Translations under genes and position numbers: made by a program
Shown here: positions 1 through 8,691 of the stretch, piece by piece
Numbering within the stretch: the first letter of the stretch is position 1
Layout of the letters: each line of letters starts with the position of its first letter
Origin: Bacillota bacterium
GTDB lineage: Bacteria; Sysuimicrobiota; Sysuimicrobiia; Sysuimicrobiales; Segetimicrobiaceae
DNA length: 64,000 nt
Assembly: GCA_021324975.1 (NCBI GenBank)
Contig: JAJPIA010000030.1
Span: 1 to 64,000, forward strand
Reading direction: 5' to 3'
Notes under the pieces: model-generated
What the model was told of the DNA's origin: nothing
Database searches by the model: none
Seen by the model: only the letters and a program-made list of their open reading frames with translations

Positions 1-106
1 ACACGTTCGAGCCGTTCACAATGCTCCGAAACGACCGTTCACGATGGACCGAAACGGGCGTTCACGATGCTCCGAAATGAGCGTTCACGATGGACCGACG
101 CGCGCA
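1..106. mobile_element. IS21-family-like insertion sequence end with 23-bp repeat array
   Basis: Four copies of a GTTCACGATGgaCCGAAA-like unit start at 14, 37, 60 and 83, a strict 23-bp period, alternating between ...ATGCTCCGA and ...ATGGACCGA versions. The array ends in CGCGCA at 101-106; a CA terminus and multiple internal end repeats are typical of IS21-family elements. The element body would lie to the left, outside the window, so no transposase gene is visible. A matching array in inverse orientation lies at 12959-13005. The family assignment rests on the repeat pattern only. Confidence 0.6.
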
Positions 107-546
107 GGTGAGGACGTAACGAACTTCCGAACTGAACAGGAATAGCGCCGCCGTCGCGCACCATGCCGCGCCCCGAAGGACCCGCCCGATGTCTCCGGGC
201 ACCCCGACGAGCGTGCCGCTCATCGCAAAGACGCCCAGCACCAGGATGCCCCATCCGCGTCGGCCGTTAGCCACGCGAGCACCGTGCAACAACGGCACGA
301 GTCGGTAGAACACCCCCACGACCGTCATGCCGAAGAAGCCGCCAAGCCCGAGGGTCAAGTGGACCATAAGACCGCGATGGCACGGCAAGAGATCTGGCCA
401 GATGCCCATCGCAAGTTCGCGGCGAGCACGAGACCCCACACCAGGACGAGCAGGAAGCACACGAGCGCGATCGGGAGGTGCGGGCTTAGGGTGCGGTGGC
501 GTGCGCTGGTGGATGTCGGAATCGCAGAACTGGGGATGCCGCCCAC
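107..546 (-). pseudogene. Broken multi-pass membrane protein interrupted by the IS end
   Basis: Two hydrophobic stretches lie in different minus-strand frames. One starts near 546 and contains LPIALVCFLLVLVWGLVLAA. The other, about 390-116, contains GLGGFFGMTVVGVFYRLVP, and two further membrane-like segments follow. The second resembles the haem-copper-oxidase-like or NnrS-like integral membrane proteins in which HxxLGLxGFFG is followed by a YxLVP motif. A frameshift separates the parts, and the 3' end runs into the IS end at 106. I read this as a membrane protein gene that was disrupted and then decayed. The family is tentative. Confidence 0.45.
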
Positions 547-605
547 GTGTTCCGTCTGGCTGCCGCGACCGCGCGAACCTAACCAACAGGCGCTCCCCGT
601 ACGGT

Positions 606-827
606 TTATCGAGGCCGCTTGCGAATCTTTCGCAGGGCCGTCCCTTTGTGGATCGCGATGTGATCGGTCTTGTCGCTCTTGATGAGATATTGCGGCTCAG
701 CCCTCGATGCGTGCCTGCGGTAACCCTTGAAGACGACTGCCGAAGTGATCTTGCTGATGATGACACCGGTGACCCGGCAGGCTTCCGAGTTCCACGCGAC
801 GAGGTTCCCGATGCGCAGATTCGCCAC
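606..827 (-). CDS. DUF2945 / hypervirulence-associated TUDOR-domain small protein
   Basis: This 73-residue protein matches the pattern of the DUF2945 family: a VAWNSEACRVTGVI strand, FKGYRRHASRAEPQY in the middle and a KSDKTDHIAIHKG...LRKI end. The whole family is about this size, so the gene looks complete. The start is taken as GTG at 827, with an AGGAG-type ribosome site about 8 bases upstream; an ATG just upstream is in another frame. The fold is a small SH3/TUDOR-like barrel of unknown function, often found in soil bacteria. It stands alone between the decayed membrane gene and the molybdopterin oxidoreductase. Confidence 0.7.
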   Translation of the reverse strand: MANLRIGNLVAWNSEACRVTGVIISKITSAVVFKGYRRHASRAEPQYLIKSDKTDHIAIHKGTALRKIRKRPR

Positions 828-1009
828 GGCTTTGCGCTCCTGATGTTCTGAACCGACATTTCCGTCTTGATGTCTGCGCTCCTCCCGCCAAAGGTGCGCA
901 CCGCGCTGTCCCCCTTCCCGGGCCCCCCACCAGTCAACATGATTCCTTTTCAGTAACCCGGCGTGGACACAGCAACTGCGGGAAGGTCTTGCATGCTCAT
1001 TCGCGGGCG

Positions 1010-2116
1010 TCAGATTCCGGCGCGGTAGCCGAAGAACTCGTGATCCGCGTTGTAGCCACCGTGGCCTTTGCCGATGCTCGTGAACGATTCCACGAATTCG
1101 ATCCGCTGCACCCACTTGACCAGCTTGTAGCCCAGCTCGGCCTCGTTCCACAGCCGCAGCGGCGCGCCGTGAACGAGCCCGAGGGGCTCGTCATTGAGCT
1201 CGTAGGCCAGCATGGTCAGGTGATGGTACATGTGTGAGAGGTGATGCGCGTCGTAGTAGATGCCGTCGTCCGGCCCTTCGACGAACGAATAAAAGACGAC
1301 GTAGCGGACTTCGGGCTTCGGCTGAACGAGATCGCACAACACGCGCATCGGCACGCCGGTCCACTTCGCCACGCCCGACCAGCCCTGGATGCAGTGGTGA
1401 CACGTGATCTGCTCCTGGCGCGGGAGGGCTCTTACCTCGTGAAGCCTGAGCTCGATCGGACGGGCGACGCCCCCGTCGATTCGCAGGCGGTAGGCCGCGA
1501 AATTGTCTGCCGCCATCGCCGCGTACTGTTCCGTCGTCGGCATCTTGCCGTTGGGCCACAGGTGCGGGGCAATGTCCCGCTCTTTGTACTGACCGGGTTT
1601 CGGGTTCACATGCTCGAAGAGCCCCTGCACTGACCCGACGATCCGCTCGCCGACCCGCTGGATCAGGCGTGGGTGCGCGAGGGTGAGGGGTGTTGCCGCG
1701 ATCCAGGCCGCCACGCCGGCCGCCATCCAAAGGACATAGGTTTCGAAGCCGCCCCACCCGCCGGTGTCCCGCCCGAGGGTGATGTGGTTCAGGTTCGTGA
1801 GCAGCCCGGTGCTGTAGACCATGGCCGTGTGTAGCACGGTGAACACCACAAACCAGCACAACACCAGGAAATGGACGGACCGAGCCAACTGATGATTCAG
1901 GCGGCGGCCGGCGAGATGGATCCGGTTTGAGACGGCCGGGGACTGCAGCAGCCCGCTCACGAGAGCCAGGGGCGCCGCGATGAACACGGTGACGAAGTAC
2001 GACAGCAACTGCAGCCCATTGTATGCGATCCAGCCCTGATTCTGCGGGAAGTCCAGCGACAAGTACTGCAGCGCCACCGACGCCGCGCTCGGAAAGACGC
2101 CCCACGACATCGGCAC
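1010..2116 (-). CDS. Cytochrome b-type membrane domain fused to sulfite-oxidase-type molybdopterin oxidoreductase, probably 5'-truncated
   Basis: The N-terminal part, about residues 1-190, has several membrane segments of the cytochrome b561 type (ALQYLSL..., LLSYFVTVFIAAPLALVSGLL, HFLVLCWFVVFTVLHTAMV). The C-terminal part is a sulfite-oxidase/YedY-like Moco domain with the CIQGWSGVAKWTGVP motif, whose Cys is the expected molybdenum ligand, and a conserved GAPLRL...LGYKLVKWV block. Membrane electron transfer to a Moco site is inferred. The first recognisable codon is GTG at 2116, but the open frame continues upstream as LLIFASGHWQRLV, which reads like the family's own first helix. The usual N-terminal helix is missing and is replaced by the end of the 2158-2412 gene, so the 5' end appears lost. 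Confidence 0.75.
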   Translation of the reverse strand: MPMSWGVFPSAASVALQYLSLDFPQNQGWIAYNGLQLLSYFVTVFIAAPLALVSGLLQSPAVSNRIHLAGRRLNHQLARSVHFLVLCWFVVFTVLHTAMVYSTGLLTNLNHITLGRDTGGWGGFETYVLWMAAGVAAWIAATPLTLAHPRLIQRVGERIVGSVQGLFEHVNPKPGQYKERDIAPHLWPNGKMPTTEQYAAMAADNFAAYRLRIDGGVARPIELRLHEVRALPRQEQITCHHCIQGWSGVAKWTGVPMRVLCDLVQPKPEVRYVVFYSFVEGPDDGIYYDAHHLSHMYHHLTMLAYELNDEPLGLVHGAPLRLWNEAELGYKLVKWVQRIEFVESFTSIGKGHGGYNADHEFFGYRAGI

Positions 2117-2157
2117 CAGCCGCTGCCAATGTCCGGACGCGAAGATGAGGAGGCTGC

Positions 2158-2412
2158 TCAGCGCAGCAGGGGCAGGGCCTCCGGGGGCACGAGCAACTCG
2201 ATACTGCGAGCGACGCCCGGCTGACGTCGGATCAGTCCGGCGCGCTCCAATGTCAGCATCATCTGATGTACGCTCGGTGCGCTGACCTGGAACTTCCGCT
2301 GCATGTCCGCTTCTGCTGGCGCTCGCCCATGCACCCGCATGTAAGCATAGATGAACGCCAGGTACTGCCCCTGCTTCGGAGTGAAGATGCCAGACCGCGC
2401 CGAGCTCGCCAT
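2158..2412 (-). CDS. LexA-type winged-helix DNA-binding protein
   Basis: This 84-residue protein has the LexA N-terminal DNA-binding layout: TPKQGQYLAFIYAYMRVHGRAP, then a recognition-helix region VSAPSVHQMMLTLERAGLIRR, and a wing ending in SIELLVP. It lacks the LexA protease domain, so it is a stand-alone regulator and cannot autocleave. ATG at 2412 is chosen because upstream codons in frame (TTG at 2460) precede the conserved start of the domain and overlap the broken MgtC gene. Its stop nearly touches the open frame of the molybdopterin oxidoreductase. Target genes are unknown. Confidence 0.7.
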   Translation of the reverse strand: MASSARSGIFTPKQGQYLAFIYAYMRVHGRAPAEADMQRKFQVSAPSVHQMMLTLERAGLIRRQPGVARSIELLVPPEALPLLR

Positions 2413-2449
2413 CCTGCGGAATATACCGCCCGTGGTGTCTACAGTCCTA

Positions 2450-2855
2450 TTAACAGCCAATTCCCCTTGGGGTCACGACGTTAGGCCACAGGGCGACCAT
2501 GGGATTCCAGGCTAGCAACCCACCCCGCGCGACAAGGATACCCAGAAGCGCCGTTACTAGCAGGGCTATCGACGTCGTCATCTCAAGCGATCGGTCGCGC
2601 GCAACACTACGGACGTTCAGGCAGAGAGTCAGGGGAATTAGAGCTATCAAAGACACCGTAGGCTGCAGCAGAGGATTGCCATGCGGCTAGCGTGGCCATG
2701 AGCGGGACAGCGGTAAACGTACGGACACCGGTTATCTTCCCGATACTCCGCCGCTCGGACCCAATCATTGCACCGGCCAAGACCGAGGCGGAGGTCGCAG
2801 CTGCAGTCTGCCACGAAACCGACATCGGGTGAATGGGAGGCATTGTGCTTACCAT
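2450..2855 (-). pseudogene. MgtC/SapB (DUF4010-type) membrane protein remnant
   Basis: The fragment at 2855-2680 contains GAMIGSERRSIGKITGVRTFTAVPLMATLA, matching the MgtC/SapB signature G-LIG-ER.....GLRTF-LV. After a frameshift, 2656-2500 continues with CLNVRSVARDRSLEMTTSIALLVTALLGILVARG, which resembles the following segment in MgtC/DUF4010 proteins (TTEVALLLTFLLGALAG). It then stops without the rest of the protein. Both the frameshift and the missing C-terminal half indicate a dead gene. Confidence 0.55.
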
Positions 2856-2856
2856 G

Positions 2857-3332
2857 GCTCCGACGGCGCTATGCGGAGTACCGTGACATCGAGATCCGAC
2901 CGGAGCCCGAGGCAGTGACCATCAGTTGCGATGTTAGTCGATGACGGTCTTTCCCTTTGAGCGAGCAGCCTGGGCAGAACATGCCCGTGGAATCGGTGGA
3001 AATCGAGTTCCCGTTCCTTGAGATCCTCCCTATGACCTCGTTCCTAACTCAGGCGGTGGCGGCGAATTCCGGAGCGGCCTCGCATGGAGCGGATGTACCG
3101 GATCCTCAGCGATGACCTGGCCTTCAGGCTGCATTGCGACCGGCGCCGTCACAGCACTTCGGGGCTCTTCGGCGGCGGTCACGGACGCCGCGAACGCCGC
3201 GCCGGAGAACACATCAAGCGGGACGCCCGCGAAGGCTGCCAAGCCCGCGGCGCACCAGTCTCGCCGGCCGACGAGAACCTGTAGCCACGGGCGGCCCGAC
3301 CGCCGGCTGGACTGGCCGGCGTACCTCCACGC
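2857..3332. other. About 475 bases without a convincing gene
   Basis: Open frames here are short and do not resemble known proteins. A minus-strand frame at 3242-3030 starts with an Ala-rich, signal-like stretch (AFAGVPLDVFSGAAFAASV) but has no recognisable domain. It may be a remnant of an exported protein. No repeats or strong hairpins stand out. Confidence 0.4.
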
Positions 3333-4499
3333 CTACGGCCGCGCGGCCGCCGTTGTCGCGCTTTTGCGACCCGCGAAGTGGCCGATGACCGCGTCGGCGA
3401 CGCAGGCGAGCTTGTCGTCGGTCATATGCGGGCCGACCGGCAGCGACAGCGTCTCGTTGCACAGCCGTTCGGCGATCGGGAACTGTCCCGCCCGCGTCTT
3501 GTATTGCTCCATGACTGGCTTTAGCAAGTGGAGCGGCGTCGGATAGAGCGCAATCGCTTCGATTCCCTCCACGGCGAGCGTTTCGCGCAGCGCATCACGC
3601 TCAGGACTCCAAACCGTGTAATGCAGGTAGCACGGCGCGGCCCACGGCCGGGACGGCGGAAGCTGTAGCGGAACGCCGGCTTCCCGAAAGCGCATCGTGT
3701 AATATGCGGCCGCTCTGCGCCGGTGCTCGATGTACTGTGGCAGACGCCGCAGGTCGATGCAGGCGAGCGCCGCACATAGTTCGGTCAGATGCATGTTGTA
3801 GCCGACCCAACGCTGATCGTACCACCGGGAGTCGGTGCGCCGGACGAAACTGATCCGGTGATCCCGCACGCGTCCCTGGTCGCGGAGGCTCGAGACGTCC
3901 TCGGCCAAGCCGCGGTCGTCCGTCACCGCACCCCCGCCGGGTCCAAACGCGGTGATCATCTTGCCCGAGAAGCTGAAGAACCCCATATCACCAATGCCGC
4001 CCGCCGGTCGGCCCTTGTACTCGGCACCAAGCGCGTGCGCGGCGTCCTCGACGACGAACAGGCTATGCCGGTGCGCGATCTCCACGATCGGGTCCATGTC
4101 GCAAGGAAAGCCATAGCTGTGGATCGCGATGACCGCCCTCGTCCGAGGCGTGACCGCGGCCGCCACAGCATCCGGTCGGACATTGGACGTCTCGGCGTCG
4201 GCCTCTACAAACACTGGCATCGCACCGCGCTTCACGACCGCCGCCAGCACGCCCACGTAGCCATTCGCCGGCAGGATAACTTCGTCGCCTGTTCCGATCC
4301 GCTTCGCGTCGAGCGCGAGCAGGCAAATCGAGGTGCCAGAGTTCGCGGTCACCCCGTATCGACGCCCGCACCACGCGGCGAGCTCGGTCTCGAACCGCTC
4401 AGTGTCCTCGCCACCGTAGGTCTTGCCGGTCTCGAGTACCTCGAGCACCTTCTGCCGCTGATCGGATGTCGGGGCCATCACGCGGTTGGGGATTTTCAT
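3333..4499 (-). CDS. DegT/DnrJ/EryC1/StrS-family PLP-dependent aminotransferase
   Basis: The 388-residue product has the full DegT family layout: TYGGEDTERFETELAAWCG near the start, GDEVILPANGYVGVLAAVV, the VVEDAAHALGAEYKGRPAGGIGDMGFFSFSG block, and a Lys right after it (SGKMITAFGPGGG) at the expected Schiff-base position. The C-terminal part has YNMHLTELCAALA and a PTPLH motif. Such enzymes transfer an amino group to keto-sugars or make other amino-sugar precursors. The start is ATG at 4499, where the conserved N-terminus begins. No sugar-biosynthesis neighbours are present, so the substrate is unknown. A second, divergent family member lies at 58428-59582. Confidence 0.88.
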   Translation of the reverse strand: MKIPNRVMAPTSDQRQKVLEVLETGKTYGGEDTERFETELAAWCGRRYGVTANSGTSICLLALDAKRIGTGDEVILPANGYVGVLAAVVKRGAMPVFVEADAETSNVRPDAVAAAVTPRTRAVIAIHSYGFPCDMDPIVEIAHRHSLFVVEDAAHALGAEYKGRPAGGIGDMGFFSFSGKMITAFGPGGGAVTDDRGLAEDVSSLRDQGRVRDHRISFVRRTDSRWYDQRWVGYNMHLTELCAALACIDLRRLPQYIEHRRRAAAYYTMRFREAGVPLQLPPSRPWAAPCYLHYTVWSPERDALRETLAVEGIEAIALYPTPLHLLKPVMEQYKTRAGQFPIAERLCNETLSLPVGPHMTDDKLACVADAVIGHFAGRKSATTAAARP

Positions 4500-4926
4500 G
4501 TGCGCACCGCCTGGGTTGTCGGTCGTCGAGCGTAATAAGCGATGTTCAATGAGAGCACGCCGAGTCCTGCGTTTCGAGGAAGTCGCAGAGGGCGGCAGGA
4601 ACGCGCACGCTATGTCGGCTACCAATACCGAACGCCACCTCGCGGCATGGATGTCGGGTCTTCGCTTCCGCGTATCCCGGCCGCGGTCGGCGCCGAGTCG
4701 CATTCGTCGTGCTTACCTTGTCGGTTGCAACGTCGTCGGGAGCCGCGGCGACGGCATGCTGGCTTTTGCCGCATCACTCGGCCGGTGACGCTCACGGGGT
4801 CGCCGGTTCGGGCGGATCCAGCCGCGGCGGCGCTGTTCAACGCCGCCGCGATCGTGGCGCTGGAACTCGACGAAACGAACCTCTTCGCGAAGGGCCATCT
4901 GGGCGCGCAGGTGTGGCCCGCCGTGC
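4500..4926. other. Spacer with no supported gene, possibly the tail of the dead dihydropyrimidinase
   Basis: The only hint is a minus-strand stretch around 4890-4800 (FAKRFVSSSSSATIAAALNS) that weakly recalls the RFVELTSTNPA-IFGL region expected near the C-terminus of dihydropyrimidinase. It lies downstream of the better fragments at 4927-5389. The similarity is too weak to annotate as coding. The rest would contain the promoter of the aminotransferase gene that starts at 4499. Confidence 0.3.
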
Positions 4927-5389
4927 TCACGGCTGCGGAGGATGGCGGTCTTTCAGGCGCCGATTGGCGACACCATTTCGGACGGTCGCCACGGTGAGCG
5001 ACGGACCCGTCTTTTGGCGCAGCGTGCACGACGTGTGGTCACTGCACACCGCCTGGATGTCGCCACTCCGGAGCCTGGCCCACAGGGCGGCCACGTCCCG
5101 CCGCGCAGCGGCGGCGCGCCCCTGCCGCCCGCGATCGCGCCCCGCGAACCAGTCCAGAAGTCGTCTGCCCACAGTTCGCGTCCGCGCTCAGGCCGTGACG
5201 CCTGGCTCAGGTGGACGGGGATATCCGCCCCGCCGGGAACGCGTAGCGGCCTGCGGCATCGAGTTCGCGCCACCCGCGCGTCACGCCACCGATCTGCGTG
5301 ATGACGCCGTCACGAATTCTGATGTCAGCCGGGCTACAAGATGCGGCCGTGACGACGACGCCATCCCGAATCGCACGGCCACAGTCCAT
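4927..5389 (-). pseudogene. Dihydropyrimidinase/hydantoinase pseudogene with frameshift and internal deletion
   Basis: Starting at ATG 5389, six bases after the isochorismatase-like gene's stop, the frame reads as an amidohydrolase N-terminus (RAIRDGVVVTAA...DIRIRDGVITQIGG...DAAGRYAFPAG) and then stops at 5207. The neighbouring frame from about 5240 picks up GGADIPVHLSQA...ADDFWTGSRGAIAGG, matching the family's PGGIDPHTHL and DDFYTGTRAAIAGG blocks. A third piece at 5070-4990 reads ALWARLRSGDIQAVCSDHTSC, matching the family's LW..L..G.I..V.TDHCPF block that normally lies about 200 residues later. The catalytic HxH reads PVH. The gene is therefore dead: two shifts and roughly half the coding region deleted. 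Confidence 0.7.
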
Positions 5390-5394
5390 CAGGG

Positions 5395-6087
5395 TCAACT
5401 GGACAGTGCCGCGCCGTCTCGCACGCCAAGGCGCGCGAGGGGGTCGTCGGTCGAGTAAACCTTGGCGTAAATCTCCCGCATCGCGTAGACGGCCGCCTCC
5501 TGCATCTCGGGCGTCCAGGTGGCGCACGCGTCCGCCACCAGCACCACCTCGTAGCCGAGGTCGCTCGCGTCCCGCACAGTACATTCCACGCAGCCGCTCG
5601 TGATGACGCCGCAAGCGATCACGGTCTTGATCCCGATGTTGGTCAACACGTAGTGCAGCGGCGTGCCGTTGAAGGCGCTGCTGCAGGTCTTCTTGATGAT
5701 GATCTCGTCGTCGCGCGGCGCCAGGTCATCGACAATCGCCGCCTCCGGCGACCCGGGCCCATGATGAATGCCGAGGCGCTTGTGCTCGGCGCTGCGGTCG
5801 CGTCCGTCGCAGGTTAGGGACTCGACCACGACATACACCGTCTCCATGCCGCGCTGGCGGACCGCGGACAGCAGCTGCTTCGTGTTCGCGACGATCCTCT
5901 CGAGTCGGTCCATATAGTAGCCGGCAATATCCTGGAGCCCTCTCGCGACGAGCCGCTCCCGAACGCCGTAGGCCGGGTTGACGCCGTGGTTCTGCATGTC
6001 GATGATCAAGAGTGCTGTCCGCTCCGGCTCGAACGCCGGATCCAGGAGCGTGCCATAGCGGTGGCTCAGCCGTTCTCTCGTGTCCAT
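5395..6087 (-). CDS. Isochorismatase-family cysteine hydrolase
   Basis: The 230-residue product has the three catalytic elements of this family: Asp30 in LLIIDMQN, a Lys in IIIKKTCSSAF around residue 119, and the nucleophilic Cys in GVITSGCVECTVRDASDLGY around residue 155. The family hydrolyses amides and related bonds (N-carbamoyl amino acids, ureidoacrylate, nicotinamide, biuret). An AGGAGGT ribosome site lies six bases before ATG 6087. The adjacent dihydropyrimidinase fragment suggests that it once acted in a hydantoin or pyrimidine degradation pair, as an N-carbamoyl or ureido amidase. That role is inferred from context only. Confidence 0.85.
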   Translation of the reverse strand: MDTRERLSHRYGTLLDPAFEPERTALLIIDMQNHGVNPAYGVRERLVARGLQDIAGYYMDRLERIVANTKQLLSAVRQRGMETVYVVVESLTCDGRDRSAEHKRLGIHHGPGSPEAAIVDDLAPRDDEIIIKKTCSSAFNGTPLHYVLTNIGIKTVIACGVITSGCVECTVRDASDLGYEVVLVADACATWTPEMQEAAVYAMREIYAKVYSTDDPLARLGVRDGAALSS

Positions 6088-6312
6088 TCTAGACCTCCTA
6101 CTTGGGCTTATTCGGAAGAGCGATCACGGAGCACGCGGGCGAACAGTGTGGGCCCGGGGCCTGCAATGCCGTTCGTGCGGATGTGAAAGCCCGCGGCGGC
6201 CGCCAGATCCGCAAGGACCCTCCTGCGTCTCGGCATGCCGTGAGGTCTCCTGTCAGCATCTGGTCGCGCACCCGCACGAACCGGTCAGGCAGTGTCGCCG
6301 CGGACACCGCCA

Positions 6313-6900
6313 CTATCCTTTGCCGATCATGGAGTGTTCAACGTACCAGCCGGTCGTGTAGATCACGTCCTCGATGTTCGACCGGAAGGCGTACGACAAG
6401 ACAGGCTGATACATCAGGATGGACGGCCCGACATCCGCGATCCCGTGGTCGAGTTCCCGGTAGAGCGCAGTGTGTTTGACCGGGTCCGTCTCGACCTCCG
6501 CTCGTTCCCCGAGCTTGGCGATCTCCACCGCGTCTGGGTTGGAGTCAGGGAACCCGTTGAGCCGCTTGCCGATCGTACGGCCCGGCAGAAACACTAGGTA
6601 GCTGCTCACATCCATGTCGTCCTCGAGCCAGCCCACCCAGCCCAATGGAATCTTGTCGCCCCGGGACATCTAACCGGCATCCGTACGGGAGGTTCGATCT
6701 TCAGCCGGATATGGCGGCGAGGTCGTGCTGAATCTTTTGGGCGAGGACGCTCGTATCGATCTCCGTACGAGGCAAGCTTGCTCGAATAGTAGGTGAACGT
6801 CCCCTCGACGTCACCAAGGTTCGCCTCCTTGAGGAGCGTACGGGCGCGGTTAAAGTCCGTCTTTGCGTCTTTTGTCCGCGGTCGCGCGCCGGGACGGAAA
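6313..6900 (-). pseudogene. Truncated family-5 solute-binding protein (decayed duplicate)
   Basis: The readable part, 6669-6313, encodes the C-terminal end of a DppA-like protein: GWLEDDMDVSSYLVFLPGRTIGKRL, LYRELDHGIADVGPSILMYQP and VIYTTGWYVEHSMIGKG. It is clearly related to the end of the intact protein encoded at 7045-8691 (GWLADYMDQSDYLVFLPGQTVGHRL, VTYTTGWFVDYSTITMA). Just upstream, frames around 6700-6880 still show scraps of the same protein (ARTLLKEANLGDVEG-like) broken by shifts. About two thirds of the gene is missing. This is a tandem duplication in which one copy died. Confidence 0.75.
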
Positions 6901-7044
6901 GTACCCAGCCCCGATGACCAGCATGAGGCCCCCCCGCCGGAACACGGGAAGGGCGCGCCGGCTGATCTGTCGGTACGCGTTCACGCGGCCGGCCATCGCC
7001 CCACCCCCCCTGTGCGCTGCCTGTCCAACGGTCCTGCCGCCGTG

Positions 7045-8691
7045 CTACGCCATGGTGATCGTCGAGTAGTCCACGAACCAGCCGGTGGTGTATGTTACTC
7101 CCTTGAGGTTGGATCGGTACGCGATCGACACCGCAGGCTGGTAGAGTGGAATGTAGGGCCCGTCGGTCGAGAGTCGCCGATCGACCTGCTGGTACAGCGC
7201 GTTCGCCTTAGCTGGATCGGTTTCGCTTGCCGCCTGCTGCCCGAGTTTGGTGATCTCCCGCGCCTCGGGGCTCGAATCCGGTTCCCACTGGAGCCGGTGG
7301 CCGACGGTCTGCCCGGGAAGGAAGACGAGATAGTCGCTCTGGTCCATATAGTCAGCGAGCCAGCCGCCGATCCCCATGGGCACCTTGCCCTGCCGGTACG
7401 CTGTATTCTCGACAGCATAGGGCTCGTCCACGAGCTGCAGCTTGATGCCGATGGCCGCGAAATCCTGCTGAAGCTTCTGTGCGAGGATTGCCAGGTCGAG
7501 GCCGAAGCTCGCGTTGTTGCTCGAGTAGAAGAACTTGCCCTCGAGGTTTGTGAGATTCGCCTCATGCAGAATAGCTCGGGCGCGCGCTTTGTCCGTCTTG
7601 GTGGCCTCGCTCGTCGGCCGCGCGCCGGGGAAACTCGGCGGGATGATGCCGGCTGACCGCCGAGAGCCCGGCGTCGTTAGCGCCATCACGCCCTGGTAGT
7701 CAATCGCGTAGCGGATCGCCTCGCGCACCTTCGGATTCGCAAACGGGCCGCTGATTTGCGGGTTGGTATTGAAGAACAAATCAACGACGTTGAGCGCAGG
7801 AAACGACCTGACGACCACGCCCTCAGCATGGCGCAGTTCGCGCGCCTGGTCGGCCTGAATGTTGACGGCGATGTCCATGGAGCCCTTCTGAACCATTAGA
7901 GCCTGCGTGCTCGGGTCGACGATGTTCTGGATCACGACGCGGTCGAACTGCGACGGCCCCCGCCAATAATTGGGGTTCTTCATAAGCGCGATTTGCTGGT
8001 TGGGCACATACGATTCGAGAATAAACGCGCCCGTGCCCGCGGAGTGGGAGTTGAGGTAGGTTTCCGCCTTGTCTTTGTCCGCAGCGTCCGGTCCGGCATT
8101 GCCGCCATGCGCGACGACAACCTTGACGTCTAAGGGGGCCAGCGACGGCGTGGTGAGGATCGGCAGCAGCGCCGGCTTGGGCCGGTTCACCTTGATGACA
8201 AAGGTCGTCGGGTTTGGCGCCTCTACGCTCGAGACTCCATCCAGCAGCCAGGAGCCGTTCCCCTTGATGTTCATGAGCCGCTCGAAGGACCACTTGAAGT
8301 CGGCCGCGGTCAACGGGTTGCCGCTCGCAAACTTCACGTTCGGACGCAGGGTAAAGGTGTACGTGAGCCCATCCGGCGAGACCGCCCACCGGGTCGCGAG
8401 CAACGGCCGGATGGTTTTGAGATCCTCGCCTTCGAACGTCACGAGCGTGTTGTACGTCACGTGGTCGATGTTGTTCGTCTGGTTCTCCAGCGTGCGGCCG
8501 GGATCCAGCGTGTGGATGTTGAGCAACGTGGCGACCGTGAGTGTCTTGCTGCCGGCGGATTCTGCGAACGCCGGGCGGCTGTCCAGAGCGGATAGCAAAC
8601 CACCACCGAGCATGGTAAGCGATGCGGCTGCACCGTTCCGGAGGACCTGCCGCCGGGTCATCCGGTATGCCAATCGTTCGTCCAATAGCAT
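7045..8691 (-). CDS. Family-5 extracellular solute-binding protein (DppA/OppA type)
   Basis: The 548-residue product has a twin-arginine-like signal (MTRRQVLRNGAAASLTMLGGG) and the family-5 core: ADFKWSFERLMNIKG, PLAPLDVKVV, VREAIRYAIDYQGVM and a C-terminal YIPLYQPAVSIAYR. It would bind a peptide or other small solute outside the membrane and hand it to a two-permease ABC importer. No permease or ATPase gene lies nearby, so it is an orphan binding protein. A decayed copy follows at 6313-6900. The ATG at 8691 is one codon set upstream of the Tat-like motif. The ligand cannot be told from sequence. Confidence 0.85.
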   Translation of the reverse strand: MLLDERLAYRMTRRQVLRNGAAASLTMLGGGLLSALDSRPAFAESAGSKTLTVATLLNIHTLDPGRTLENQTNNIDHVTYNTLVTFEGEDLKTIRPLLATRWAVSPDGLTYTFTLRPNVKFASGNPLTAADFKWSFERLMNIKGNGSWLLDGVSSVEAPNPTTFVIKVNRPKPALLPILTTPSLAPLDVKVVVAHGGNAGPDAADKDKAETYLNSHSAGTGAFILESYVPNQQIALMKNPNYWRGPSQFDRVVIQNIVDPSTQALMVQKGSMDIAVNIQADQARELRHAEGVVVRSFPALNVVDLFFNTNPQISGPFANPKVREAIRYAIDYQGVMALTTPGSRRSAGIIPPSFPGARPTSEATKTDKARARAILHEANLTNLEGKFFYSSNNASFGLDLAILAQKLQQDFAAIGIKLQLVDEPYAVENTAYRQGKVPMGIGGWLADYMDQSDYLVFLPGQTVGHRLQWEPDSSPEAREITKLGQQAASETDPAKANALYQQVDRRLSTDGPYIPLYQPAVSIAYRSNLKGVTYTTGWFVDYSTITMA

